Positions 1 through 8,185 of a stretch of DNA of 64,000 bases are shown here, in pieces. Source of the DNA: Halobacteriales archaeon QS_4_70_19 (GTDB taxonomy: Archaea > Halobacteriota > Halobacteria > Halobacteriales > Haloarculaceae); assembly GCA_003020985.1 (NCBI GenBank), contig PXRM01000021.1, positions 1 to 64,000 on the forward strand, in the 5' to 3' direction. The notes under the pieces are model-generated. The model worked only from the letters and a program-made list of their open reading frames with translations, was not told the origin of the DNA and ran no database searches. Within the stretch, counting starts at the first letter, position 1. Each line of letters starts with the position of its first letter. The position numbers and the translations under genes are program-made.

Positions 1-164
1 CCGTCATCGATCCGCGTCACGGTGAGTACGTAGCGGCTGCCACACTCCTCGCAGGCCACCCGGTCGCTCACGAGTCGGTCGTCGCTCTGGTCCCGCGACA
101 GCAGATTCCCGCACCCACACTCCAGTTTCGCGTTCACACCGCAGGATACCCCGTACCCCATCAT
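1..164 (-). CDS. Small zinc-ribbon protein, C-terminus cut by window edge
   Basis: Reading leftwards from ATG at 164 (second ATG at 161) gives 54 codons without a stop before the window edge. The peptide has two cysteine pairs, CGC near residue 18 and CEEC near residue 42, followed by a beta-like stretch, as in rubredoxin or zinc-ribbon knuckles of small haloarchaeal proteins. Only 46 bp separate its start from the end of the J-domain/ferredoxin gene, so the two may be co-transcribed. No specific function can be given. Confidence 0.55.
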   Translation of the reverse strand, partial: MMGYGVSCGVNAKLECGCGNLLSRDQSDDRLVSDRVACEECGSRYVLTVTRIDD

Positions 165-210
165 ATCGATGCTGCCGGCGCTATGGGGGGCTTGATACCC
201 GACCGTCGGT

Positions 211-879
211 TCAGTCGCTGCTGGAGCGGGCCTGGTCGAACCGGCTCGCCGGGAGCAGGAGTTCCTCCAGGCCGGGGAGGTGCTTGACGTTGAAGACGAC
301 CTGCATCTCGTCGGAGACGGGCGCGCTGACACAGGAGAGCCGGACGCCGCGGTCGATCCACTCCTGCGGGAGGATGTGACTGGCGTGCATCGGCATCTCG
401 CCGTCGAAGATGGCGACGGCGCAGTTGGTGCAGGCGCCGCCGCGGCAGGCGAACGGCCAGGCGTGGCCGGCCTCCTCGGCGGCCTCCAGCAGCGGCGTCC
501 CGGGCTCGGCGACGAACTCGCCGTAGTCGCCGTCGCCGAGGTCGGCCGTGGCGGCCTTCTCGAAGAGGTCCGCGTCGGTCAGCTCCCAGCCCCGGTCGGC
601 GAGCGCCTGGTAGTCGAGGTACTCGACCGTGACGCCGACGTCCTCGGGCTCGTCGGGGACGGGCTCCTCGCCGGGCGTCCCCTCCGCCGGCGGCCGGGTC
701 TCCGCGGCCGGGTCGGCACCCGCCTCGATGCGCTCGTAGGCCCGACGGACGCGCTGGAACTCCGCCGCCGAGCCGCCGTGGTCGGGGTGGGCCTCGAAGA
801 CGCGCTCGCGGTAGGCCTGCTCGATGGTCTCCTCGTCGGCGTCGGGATCGACACCGAGCACGTCGAACGGAGATGCCAC
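211..879 (-). CDS. J-domain / [2Fe-2S] ferredoxin fusion protein
   Basis: 222 aa from a GTG at 879; an in-frame ATG at 945 would add residues lacking domain character. Residues 5-51 form a short J-domain with the HPD triad at 31-33. An acidic linker (about 52-82) leads into a haloarchaeal plant-type ferredoxin with cluster ligands C145, C150, C153 and C183. The ferredoxin part resembles the abundant halobacterial ferredoxin that serves 2-oxoacid oxidoreductases. The J-domain suggests coupling of an electron carrier to Hsp70 (DnaK) or Fe-S delivery, which is inference. All four cysteines are present, so the cluster should form. Confidence 0.88.
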   Translation of the reverse strand: MASPFDVLGVDPDADEETIEQAYRERVFEAHPDHGGSAAEFQRVRRAYERIEAGADPAAETRPPAEGTPGEEPVPDEPEDVGVTVEYLDYQALADRGWELTDADLFEKAATADLGDGDYGEFVAEPGTPLLEAAEEAGHAWPFACRGGACTNCAVAIFDGEMPMHASHILPQEWIDRGVRLSCVSAPVSDEMQVVFNVKHLPGLEELLLPASRFDQARSSSD

Positions 880-1012
880 ACGGACTGGTAGCGGTTCTGG
901 CCGGTAAAACCTGCTTCTCGCGGTAAGGCAGTCGACCCGGGTCACTCACACGAATCGCCGGAGAGAACCGGAGTGTTTACACAGCCGGGTACGCTCGTTG
1001 GTAGCCGTTGGC

Positions 1013-1169
1013 ATGAGTCCGTATCCCACGGAACGGTGACTGGTAGGCGTACGGGCGTGCGCTCGACGAGAGCCAGGCCCTCGACGAGGCCGTCCGACAG
1101 CCGGTTATCTTCGGCCGCCTCGCCCAGCGACAGGCGAACGTCGTCACGAGCGCGTTCAGCGCGTTCTGA
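1013..1169 (+). pseudogene. Degenerate coding fragment (frameshift plus stop)
   Basis: ATG at 1013 opens 8 codons and then stops. From 1047 another frame reads about 40 codons to TGA at 1167-1169 with strongly haloarchaeal codon choice (GCG, CTC, GAC, GTC, TTC) and a helical, sensible peptide containing ALDEAVRQPVIFGRL, but it has no start codon and is preceded directly by TAG. This looks like the tail of a small gene broken by a one-base change and a stop. I do not recognise the family. The rest of 880-1332 shows nothing. Confidence 0.35.
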
Positions 1170-1332
1170 GCGAGTAACCTCTTTCTCCACCTGTTCCGGA
1201 TAGTCCCGATATACTGGCGCATCAGGCAATCTGTGACACTCGATGAAAGACATGTACTCGACCACGGCCGGGCGCGTCCACGCAGGACCGTCAACCCGTA
1301 GCGTTACGTGGGTCTCGGTCGAGCGTAGGCAT

Positions 1333-2046
1333 ATGCCAGCCAAGGAGACCGCCGCACCGACCGGGTACGAGGAGGGGATCCGCTGGGCGGACGGCGTCGA
1401 GTGGCTCGCCCACCCGGACGAGACGATGCAGCGCGCCAGCCAGGCGCTCGCGACCGACGAGGGGGTCTACCTCGTCGACCCGCTGGACGCGCCGGGCGTG
1501 GACGACCTCGTCGCCGAGTTCGGCGACGTGGCGGGGGTCGTCCTCCTGTCGAACTACCACGTCCGCGACGCAGGGATATTCGCGCGGCGGCACGACGTGC
1601 CCGTCTACCTCCCCGCGGCGATCCCCGACGGCGAGGTGCCGGACCTGTCCGTCCCCGTCGAGCGCGTGGCCGTCGGCGAGCGGCTGGGCGACTACGAGCT
1701 ACGCGAGGTGTCGACCGGCACGGCGCTGGGCGCGCCGTGGTACGAGTACGCGCTCTGGAACGGCGAGACGCTCCGCGTGGGCGAGTCGGTCGGGACCGCG
1801 CCGTACATGCGCGTGGGCGACGAGCGGCTGGGCGTGATGCTGCTCCGGCGACTCGACCCGCCGACCGCACTCCGGGGGCTGGAACCGGAGCGCGTGCTGT
1901 CGGGCCACGGCCGGGGCCTCGACGAGGACGCCGCGGCGGCTCTGGAGACCGCCCTCGTGAACGCCCGCGACGACTTCCCCATCGCCCTGCTGAAGAACGG
2001 CATCGACCAGGCCCGGACGGTCGTGGCCGCGATGCGGACCGACTGA
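1333..2046 (+). CDS. MBL-fold-like hydrolase, motif I degenerate
   Basis: 237 aa, ATG at 1333. The strand/loop pattern matches haloarchaeal metallo-beta-lactamase-like proteins: LSNYHVRDAG near residue 75 sits where HxHxDH would be, and VLSGHG near residue 195 sits where the late metal-binding His normally lies. The full HxHxDH motif is absent, so metal binding may be lost or altered. About 100 bp separates it from the downstream stress protein. Role unknown; the fold assignment rests on overall pattern. Confidence 0.7.
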   Translation: MPAKETAAPTGYEEGIRWADGVEWLAHPDETMQRASQALATDEGVYLVDPLDAPGVDDLVAEFGDVAGVVLLSNYHVRDAGIFARRHDVPVYLPAAIPDGEVPDLSVPVERVAVGERLGDYELREVSTGTALGAPWYEYALWNGETLRVGESVGTAPYMRVGDERLGVMLLRRLDPPTALRGLEPERVLSGHGRGLDEDAAAALETALVNARDDFPIALLKNGIDQARTVVAAMRTD

Positions 2047-2152
2047 ACGCCCTCCCCGGAGCGTCGCCCGGCGCGCCGCTCGCGGCCGCCGGCGGACCCG
2101 TTTCGGAACGCCGCCAGTTCCATTGAAGTGCCGCCACGCAGAAGCGGCGCGC

Positions 2153-3127
2153 ATGTACGACGGCCTCCTGTTGCCGACCGACGGAAGTCCCCACACGACG
2201 ACCGCGGCCGGGCACGCGCTGGCGCTGGCACGGGCGTTCGACGCGACCGTCCACGTCCTCCGCGTTGCCGACATCGACGGGGCGGCCGGTCTGTTCGACG
2301 CCGGCGGCGTGGACGACGAGTTCGTCGAGCGCGTCGAGCAGGAGGCTGCAGCCACCGTCGAGCGGACCGCATCGCTCCTGGCCGCCGCCGAGCGGGTGGA
2401 AACGGCGGTCGTCGACGGCGACCCCGGCGAGGGCATCGTCGAGTACGGAACCGAGCACGGGGTCGACGGCATCGTCATGGGCACGCACGGGCGGCGTGGG
2501 CTCCGCCGGTTCGTCGCGGGCAGCGTCACCGAGGAGGTCGTCCGGACCACGACGGTCCCGGTCTTCACCGTCCGGCGGGCCGACGAGGACGGGGACGACG
2601 AAGCCCCGGCCGACGAGTCCGAGCCCCTCGCGCCGGACGATCTCCCCCGGTACGAGACGGTGCTGCTGCCGACCGACGGGAGCGACACGGCAGCGGCGAC
2701 CGTCGACCACGCCATCGCCGTCGCCGAGGCCTTCGACGGTGAACTCCACGCGCTGAGTGTCGTCGACCCGAGTTCGACCGGCGCACTGCCGGAGGCCGGC
2801 CCCTCCGAGTCCGTCGTCGAATCGCTGGTCGAGCAGGCACAGCACGCGGTCGCGTCGGTGGCCGACCGGGCCGCCGGGGCGGGCGTCGAGATCCACACCG
2901 AGGTCCAGCAGGGCTTCCCCGCCCGGACCATCCTCGGGTACGCCGAGGAGCAGGGGGTCGACATCGTGGTCGCGGGCACCCACGGACGGACCGGCCTCGG
3001 CAGGGTGCTGCTCGGGAGCACCGCCGAACACCTCGTCCGTCGGGCCGAGATGCCGGTCTGCGTGGTCCCCGCCGCGAACCGCGACGCGGCGATGGAGGAG
3101 GGTGACGGCGGAGGGGACCGACCGTGA
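2153..3127 (+). CDS. Tandem universal stress protein (two UspA domains)
   Basis: 324 aa, ATG at 2153. Two UspA domains (about 1-143 and 171-312) are joined by a very acidic linker. Both begin with the strand LLLPTDGS and both carry an ATP-binding loop of the G-2X-G-9X-G(S/T) type (GTHGRRGLRRFVAGS and GTHGRTGLGRVLLGS). UspA proteins bind ATP in the cytoplasm and respond to stress; the partner is not deducible. Its TGA overlaps the GTG start of thpR, so the two are translationally coupled. Confidence 0.93.
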   Translation: MYDGLLLPTDGSPHTTTAAGHALALARAFDATVHVLRVADIDGAAGLFDAGGVDDEFVERVEQEAAATVERTASLLAAAERVETAVVDGDPGEGIVEYGTEHGVDGIVMGTHGRRGLRRFVAGSVTEEVVRTTTVPVFTVRRADEDGDDEAPADESEPLAPDDLPRYETVLLPTDGSDTAAATVDHAIAVAEAFDGELHALSVVDPSSTGALPEAGPSESVVESLVEQAQHAVASVADRAAGAGVEIHTEVQQGFPARTILGYAEEQGVDIVVAGTHGRTGLGRVLLGSTAEHLVRRAEMPVCVVPAANRDAAMEEGDGGGDRP

Positions 3128-3684
3128 GCGCGAAGCGCCTGTTCGTCAGCGTCGACCTCGATGGGCTCGCGGCCGCCATCCGGGAGGCGCAGGAACCGTT
3201 CCGCGACCAGCCGGGGGTCGACCCCACGGACCCGGCACAGGTCCACGTGACGCTGAAGTTCCTCGGCGACACCGACCCGGACCGGCTGGACGACCTGCGC
3301 GAGGCACTCGCCGGGGCCGTCGACGACGACGGCGTGGAACCGTTCGAGGCCGGAATCGGCGGCTACGGCGTCTTCCCCTCCCTGGACTACATCAGCGTCG
3401 TCTGGCTCGGCGTCCGGGCGGGGAGCGAGGAGTTGACCGCGCTCCACGAGGCCGTCGAGGCCCGGACCACCGACCTCGGGGTCGATCCGGCGGACCACGA
3501 GTTCACCCCGCACGCCACTATCGCGCGGATGCGCGACGCCCGCCGGAAGGAGCACGTCCGGAACGTCGTCCGCGAGCGCGACCCCGACGTGGGAACCCTG
3601 CGTGTCGAGGAGATCCGGCTCACCGAGAGCACGCTGACCGGCGACGGACCCGTCTACGAGACGCTGGCAGCGTTCGGGCTGTAG
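3124..3684 (+). CDS. thpR: RNA 2',3'-cyclic phosphodiesterase (2H family)
   Basis: 186 aa from GTG at 3124, overlapping the UspA stop by 4 bases (GTGA). The two HxTx motifs of the 2H phosphoesterase family are present: H41-V-T-L and H130-A-T-I, with the family strand TLKFLG after the first. ThpR/LigT enzymes hydrolyse 2',3'-cyclic phosphate ends of RNA to 2'-phosphates; substrates in vivo are unclear. Length is normal for the family. Coupling to a stress protein suggests expression under stress, which is inference. Confidence 0.92.
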   Translation: MSAKRLFVSVDLDGLAAAIREAQEPFRDQPGVDPTDPAQVHVTLKFLGDTDPDRLDDLREALAGAVDDDGVEPFEAGIGGYGVFPSLDYISVVWLGVRAGSEELTALHEAVEARTTDLGVDPADHEFTPHATIARMRDARRKEHVRNVVRERDPDVGTLRVEEIRLTESTLTGDGPVYETLAAFGL

Positions 3685-3802
3685 CCCGCCCGTGCCGGCC
3701 GCGCGACGACCGGTCGTCCGGGGCCGCGGATAACAGAATCGGCGCGACAGTTATTCGGCTCGGCCGCCGAGCGCCGACGTGGCCGAGGTCACGCTCGCCG
3801 CA

Positions 3803-3919
3803 CTGGTCTAGGTCGGCGGTACGCAGCGCCCGGACGGTTGTGACACCCGAGGGTTCGTCGCCGTGGACGCCCCCGACGACGGTTACCTCCGGCTCGTACA
3901 CGACCTCCGGGTCGGTCAC
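3803..3919 (-). pseudogene. Decayed N-terminus of aspartoacylase/succinylglutamate desuccinylase
   Basis: GTG at 3919 overlaps the TGA of the upstream gene (GTGA) and opens about 39 codons containing VTVVGGVHGDEPSG, the zinc-binding start of AspA/AstE-type metallodeacylases (HGDE carries the first His and Glu ligands). After about position 3803 similarity stops, and the frame runs on without family features into the back of thpR. Intact members have about 250-330 residues, so most of the gene is gone. The coupled start shows that a two-gene operon once existed here. Confidence 0.6.
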
Positions 3920-4791
3920 TCCCCTCGCTCCAGGTCCTCCACCGCTCCCCCGAGGTCGAACTCGGTGTCGTCGGTATCGTCGGTGGCGGCCCCGGTGTCC
4001 GTGTTGGTCCCGAAGAGCGGCTCTTCGGGTGCCGACAGGTCGTACGTGTCCCGGACGGTGTCGGCGACCGTCCCACCCTTCTCGACGACGAGGTAGACCA
4101 CGACGTACGGGTCGGCCGGGTCGAGGACGAACGCCTCGAACGGCGGGTCCTCTCCCTGTGCGAGCCGGTCGACGAGCGGGTCGAGCGGCGTGACGCCGTC
4201 GCGGAACTCCCCGAACAGGTCGCGCTGGCCCGGCTGGTCGGCGAAGACGTAGACGACGCCCGCCGGGTCGCCGTCCGTGGTGTGGGTCACCCGCGAGTTC
4301 ATCGCCTGCCCCTCGCGCCGGGCGGCCTCCCAGCAGGACCGGGCGGCCTCGAACACGGGGTCGGCGCGCGGGACGAACGTGAACAGCGACCACTCCAGCA
4401 CCTCCAGCGACCGGACGACGGGCTCCTCGTCGGTCCAGTCGAAGGCGGCGTCGACGCGGTAGCCGGGGCGGAGCCCCCGGACGCGCTCCTCCAGGTCGCC
4501 GTGCCCCGTCAAGGGCACGTACGTCGGGTCGCCCGCGGGGTCGATGAACAGCCACTCCTCGCGGTCGCGCGTGCTCTCCAGCACCCGGTACGGGCCGTCG
4601 AGCAGCGGCTCGCCGTCACGCGAGGGCGTATGGCGTCGGCGGACAAAGGCGCCCCGGGTTCGGACGCGGTGCCGGCCCGACGACACGTCTCCGCTCGGAC
4701 TCCCCGGGGAACGGGGACAGCGCCAGCGGACGGGGTCGGGCCCGCGCGACCGGCCGCTCGTCACTGTCCACACGACCATCTGGGCCAGCAC
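3916..4791 (-). CDS. DUF6663-like conserved haloarchaeal protein
   Basis: The frame is open from ATG at 4791 (291 aa), but residues 1 to about 62 are Arg/Pro/Ser-rich and look untranslated. The conserved part starts near GPYRVLES (about 4605) and includes MNSRVTHTTDGDP and YVFADQPGQRDLFGEF, which I associate with DUF6663. No good ATG lies right before it, so the start is uncertain. An AT-rich box at 4827-4836 (TTTATAATA) lies about 35-40 bp before 4791 and could be the promoter. The C-terminus is acidic. Function unknown. Confidence 0.7.
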   Translation of the reverse strand: MLAQMVVWTVTSGRSRGPDPVRWRCPRSPGSPSGDVSSGRHRVRTRGAFVRRRHTPSRDGEPLLDGPYRVLESTRDREEWLFIDPAGDPTYVPLTGHGDLEERVRGLRPGYRVDAAFDWTDEEPVVRSLEVLEWSLFTFVPRADPVFEAARSCWEAARREGQAMNSRVTHTTDGDPAGVVYVFADQPGQRDLFGEFRDGVTPLDPLVDRLAQGEDPPFEAFVLDPADPYVVVYLVVEKGGTVADTVRDTYDLSAPEEPLFGTNTDTGAATDDTDDTEFDLGGAVEDLERGE

Positions 4792-4938
4792 GGGTTTCGA
4801 ACGACGAGTGATTACGGCAGAGAAGTTTTATAATAGATATGCCCCCACCAAATACTCTGTAATGGCTTTGAATCCATAATTCCGTACGTTTCCCGACAAA
4901 ACGGTGTTCAGATTCGATATCCGCCCCTCTACCCCGGA

Positions 4939-6489
4939 CTACAGGTCGTACAGGGCACCGTACTTCTCGCGGACGTAGTCGAGGAAGTAGTCCGCCGTGA
5001 ACGCCTCGCCGGTCGCCTCCTCCATGAGGTCGTTGGTCTCGTAGCGGGCGCCGTGGCGGTGGACGTTCTCGGTGAGCCAGTCGTGGAGCGGCTCGAAGTT
5101 CCCGTCGCGGACCTTCCCGTCCAGGTCGTCGATGTCGTCCTCGGCGGCGGCGTAGAGCTGGGCGGCCATGACCGACCCCAGCGAGTAGGTCGGGAAGTAG
5201 CCGAAGGAGCCGTGCGACCAGTGGATGTCCTGCAGACAGCCCTCGGCGTCGGTCTCGGGCTGGATGCCGAGATACTCCTCCATCTTGTCGTCCCACGCCT
5301 GGGGCACCTCGTCGACGTCGAGGTCGCCGTGGACGAGGTCCTGCTCGATCTCGTAGCGCAGGACGATGTGCATGTGGTAGGTCAGCTCGTCCGCCTCGAC
5401 CCGGATGAGGTTGTCGTCGTACACCTGGTTGGCGGCTTCGTAGGCGTCGCGCGGGGAGAGGTCCGCGGCCGAGGGGAACTGCTCGGCGAACGTCGGGAGG
5501 AACTGCTCCCACCACGCCGCCGAGCGGCCGACGTGGTTCTCCCAGAGCCGGGACTGGGACTCGTGGACCGAGAGGCCGCGGTGGTCGCCCAGCGGCGTGC
5601 CGTACTCGTCCCGCCGCAGGCCGAGCGTGTAGGTGGCGTGGCCGAACTCGTGGATGGTCGAGGAGAGCGCGTCGACGGGGTTCTGGGGGTCGAACCGGGT
5701 CGTGACGCGGGCGTCGAACTGGGTCCCGGTCGAGAACGGGTGCGTCGAGCGGTCGAGGCGGCCGTGGTCCGCGGGGTAGCCGAGCGCGTCCAGTGCTTCG
5801 CGCGCGACCGTCTCCTGCGTGTCGGGGTCGTACTCGTCGTCGAAGGCGTCCTCGGCCAGCGTCACGTCCGAGTCTGCGATGGCGTCGATGACGGGGACCA
5901 GTTCCTCGCGCAGGCGCGTCAGCACGCGGTCGGCCACCTCGAGATCGAGGCAGGGCTCGTAGTCGGCAAACAGCACCGCGTACGGGTCGGCGTCGGGGTC
6001 GATGTGCTCGGCGTACTGGCGCTTCAGGTCGAGCAGCGTCTCGACCTGCGGGGCGAACTGCTCCCACTCGGACTCCTCGCGGGCCTGCTCCCAGACGGGA
6101 AGCGCGTTGCTCGTCTCCTCGGAGATGCGCTCGACCAGGTCCCCGGGGACGGCGGCCTCGCGCTCGTACTCCCGGCGGACCTCCCGGACGACGGCCGACT
6201 GCTGGGCCGTGAGGTCGGCGCCGTCGAGGTCGTCCAGCAGGTCGCCCACCGCGTCGGCCGTGAGCTTCTCGTGCTGGACGCTGGAGAGCGCGGACTGCTG
6301 TTTCGACCGGGCGGGCGTCCCCCCCTTGGGCATCATCACCTGCTGGTCCCAGGAGAGGAGCATGCCGGCGTCGTTCAGGTAGCTGACCCGGCGGTAGCGG
6401 TCCAGCAGGTCGTGGTACACGTCCGGGGCGTCCGCGTGGGGGCCGTCGCTGTCGGCATCCGCGTCGGAGGGCTGTTGCTCGGTCGCCAT
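4939..6489 (-). CDS. M32 family metallocarboxypeptidase (Taq/Pfu type)
   Basis: 516 aa, ATG at 6489. The zinc motif HEFGH is at residues 280-284, inside a long, mostly helical protein as in Thermus aquaticus and Pyrococcus carboxypeptidases; HESQSRLWENHVGR follows about 30 residues later and supplies the third ligand region. The length (about 500) is typical. These cytoplasmic enzymes remove C-terminal residues from peptides. About 147 bp of AT-rich DNA separates it from the next minus-strand gene, so it is probably a single unit. Confidence 0.95.
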   Translation of the reverse strand: MATEQQPSDADADSDGPHADAPDVYHDLLDRYRRVSYLNDAGMLLSWDQQVMMPKGGTPARSKQQSALSSVQHEKLTADAVGDLLDDLDGADLTAQQSAVVREVRREYEREAAVPGDLVERISEETSNALPVWEQAREESEWEQFAPQVETLLDLKRQYAEHIDPDADPYAVLFADYEPCLDLEVADRVLTRLREELVPVIDAIADSDVTLAEDAFDDEYDPDTQETVAREALDALGYPADHGRLDRSTHPFSTGTQFDARVTTRFDPQNPVDALSSTIHEFGHATYTLGLRRDEYGTPLGDHRGLSVHESQSRLWENHVGRSAAWWEQFLPTFAEQFPSAADLSPRDAYEAANQVYDDNLIRVEADELTYHMHIVLRYEIEQDLVHGDLDVDEVPQAWDDKMEEYLGIQPETDAEGCLQDIHWSHGSFGYFPTYSLGSVMAAQLYAAAEDDIDDLDGKVRDGNFEPLHDWLTENVHRHGARYETNDLMEEATGEAFTADYFLDYVREKYGALYDL

Positions 6490-6581
6490 GGACGAGTCGA
6501 CGACCGGGTGGCGTATCAACCTCCCGGCATGCGACGGCCCGGAAGCCGGGCGGGAGGGACCCGCGCCTGCCGCGAGCCGGG

Positions 6582-7796
6582 TCAGTCCTCACCCGTGAAC
6601 GTCCCGGCGACGAGCCGGTAGATCCGGTAGCAGCGGTCCAGTACCGCCAGCGAGACGGACTCGCCGGCGGTGTGGGCCTCGCCGGGTTCGGCCGCCCCGC
6701 AGACGACGCAGTCGGTCCCGGCGCGGTCGGCCAGCCAGCCGGCGTCCGTGGCGTGGGGTTTTACGACGTGTTCGGGGGTCGCGTCGCCCGCCTGCCCGGA
6801 CACCGCGTCGCCGTTCGACTCGTCCGCGAGCGGGTCCGCGCTGTGCGCGTGCGCTCGTCGAGCCGCCACGAGCGCGGCGTCGGCGAACCGCTCGTCCCCG
6901 CAGGCCATCGGCGGAAGGTCCTGGTCCACACCCCAGTCGACGGCCTCGCCCACGGCGCTCGCGAGGTCCGCCCGGTCTCCCGGCACCGTGCGTTCGTCGA
7001 CGGTCACCGTGCAGCGCTCGGGGACCACGTTCCACGCCTCGCCGCCCTCGATGCCCGTCACGACCACGCTGCCCGCGAGGTCGTGGCCGAGCACCGTGGC
7101 CCGCGGCACGTCGAGGTCGCGGACGGTCGAGACGGCGTCGGTCGCGCGGTAGACGGCGTTCTCGCCCCGTTCGGGCTCGCTGGCGTGGGCGGCCCGCCCG
7201 TGCGCGACGAGCGTGGACGCGCGCCGGCCCTTGTGCGCGACCGCCACGTCCGTCACCCCCGCTCCCGAGTAGCCGGTCGAGCCCTCGCCGACGACCGCCC
7301 AGTCGGGGGCGAACCCGTCCTCGATGGCCGCCCGACAGCCCTCGCCACCGACCTCCTCGCCGACGAAGGAGGCGAACACCAGTTGCGGGCCCCCCGCCGG
7401 GAGGGGGGCGTCCCGGAACGCGCAGGCCAGCGCCGCCAGCGACCCCTTCATGTCGGCCGTCCCGCGGCCGTAGAGCCGGCCGTCGCGCGTCTCCACGACG
7501 TACTCGGACCCTCCCTGCCCGCCGTCCGTCTCCCCGCCTCCCTGCCCGTCGGTCGCGCCCCCGCCCGCCTCGGCGTCGACATCACCGTCGCCCCGAACCT
7601 GCGAGTCGTCGGGGGGGACCACGTCGTGGTGGCCGACGAACGCCAGCGTGGGCCCCTCCGTGGCGGGCGGCGAGGCCGGGTCGCCACCGGGGGCCCGTGC
7701 AGCCAGGACGTTCCCTTCGCGGGTCAGCGACCGTACGTCGGCGGGGGCGTCGAGAGCCCCGGACGGGTCCGGGCCCCGGTCGGGCGTGTCCGTCAT
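6582..7796 (-). CDS. M20-type metallopeptidase/deacylase, short N-terminus
   Basis: 404 aa from ATG at 7796. ArgE/DapE-type motifs are present: GHHDVVP (metal His), GRGTADMKGS (bridging Asp), GEE (catalytic Glu) and KPHATDAG (late His). Only about 50 residues precede the first motif, and the opening helices usual for M20 enzymes are not visible. A Gly/Asp/Gln-rich insertion follows the first motif. The product should be a cytoplasmic amidohydrolase acting on an N-acyl amino acid or small peptide; substrate unknown. It is divergent from the zinc-finger gene at 7910. Confidence 0.82.
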   Translation of the reverse strand: MTDTPDRGPDPSGALDAPADVRSLTREGNVLAARAPGGDPASPPATEGPTLAFVGHHDVVPPDDSQVRGDGDVDAEAGGGATDGQGGGETDGGQGGSEYVVETRDGRLYGRGTADMKGSLAALACAFRDAPLPAGGPQLVFASFVGEEVGGEGCRAAIEDGFAPDWAVVGEGSTGYSGAGVTDVAVAHKGRRASTLVAHGRAAHASEPERGENAVYRATDAVSTVRDLDVPRATVLGHDLAGSVVVTGIEGGEAWNVVPERCTVTVDERTVPGDRADLASAVGEAVDWGVDQDLPPMACGDERFADAALVAARRAHAHSADPLADESNGDAVSGQAGDATPEHVVKPHATDAGWLADRAGTDCVVCGAAEPGEAHTAGESVSLAVLDRCYRIYRLVAGTFTGED

Positions 7797-7909
7797 GACG
7801 GGGGCTGCCGCCGGGACGGACAAAACGCTCCCGCCCCGTTCCACGTGAACGTTCCCCATGCTGCCGGGGTCGCAAAGGTTTTGACACGCCGTGACATACC
7901 ACGGCCCGT

Positions 7910-8086
7910 ATGGCGACCGCGGACGAGAACGTCTTCGACGAGTTCCTGGCGGACCGTGGGCACGAAACCGAGAGCGCGAGCGACAGCTGGGAGCGCGACT
8001 ACAACAAGAAGCGCTGTCCGGAGTGTGCCGGCGTTCACGACCTCGAGGCGTCGGACTGTTCGGTCTGCGGCTGGACACCGACCTGA
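7910..8086 (+). CDS. HVO_0416-type small zinc finger protein
   Basis: 58 aa, ATG at 7910, stop 8084-8086. Two CxxC knuckles (CPEC near 36-39, CSVC near 50-53) close a compact zinc finger after an acidic helix with DEFLADRGHETES. This order and length match the haloarchaeal HVO_0416 family of micro-zinc-finger proteins. An AAAGGTTTT stretch at 7875-7883 lies about 30 bp upstream, consistent with a leaderless transcript. Role unknown; some such proteins affect growth or biofilm traits. Confidence 0.85.
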   Translation: MATADENVFDEFLADRGHETESASDSWERDYNKKRCPECAGVHDLEASDCSVCGWTPT

Positions 8087-8185
8087 CGACGGGGAGCGCG
8101 GCCGGCTGAGCGCCCCGCTGGGGCGGCTCGACCCCCTTTCTCGCGACGAACAGCGTTATACCGACGGGGGGGCATGTGCTCGTTA

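Noticed and set aside
280-891. Long plus-strand ORF opposite the J-domain/ferredoxin gene
   Set aside because: Antisense shadow caused by high GC3; the minus strand has clear domains and ligands.
942-1343. Minus-strand ORF of about 133 codons between the ferredoxin fusion and the MBL-like gene
   Set aside because: Peptide has no domain character; the plus-strand fragment in the same place has better codon usage.
4616-6592. Very long Arg/Pro/Gly-rich minus-strand frame over the M32 gene
   Set aside because: Shadow of the real frame, which holds HEFGH and family length.
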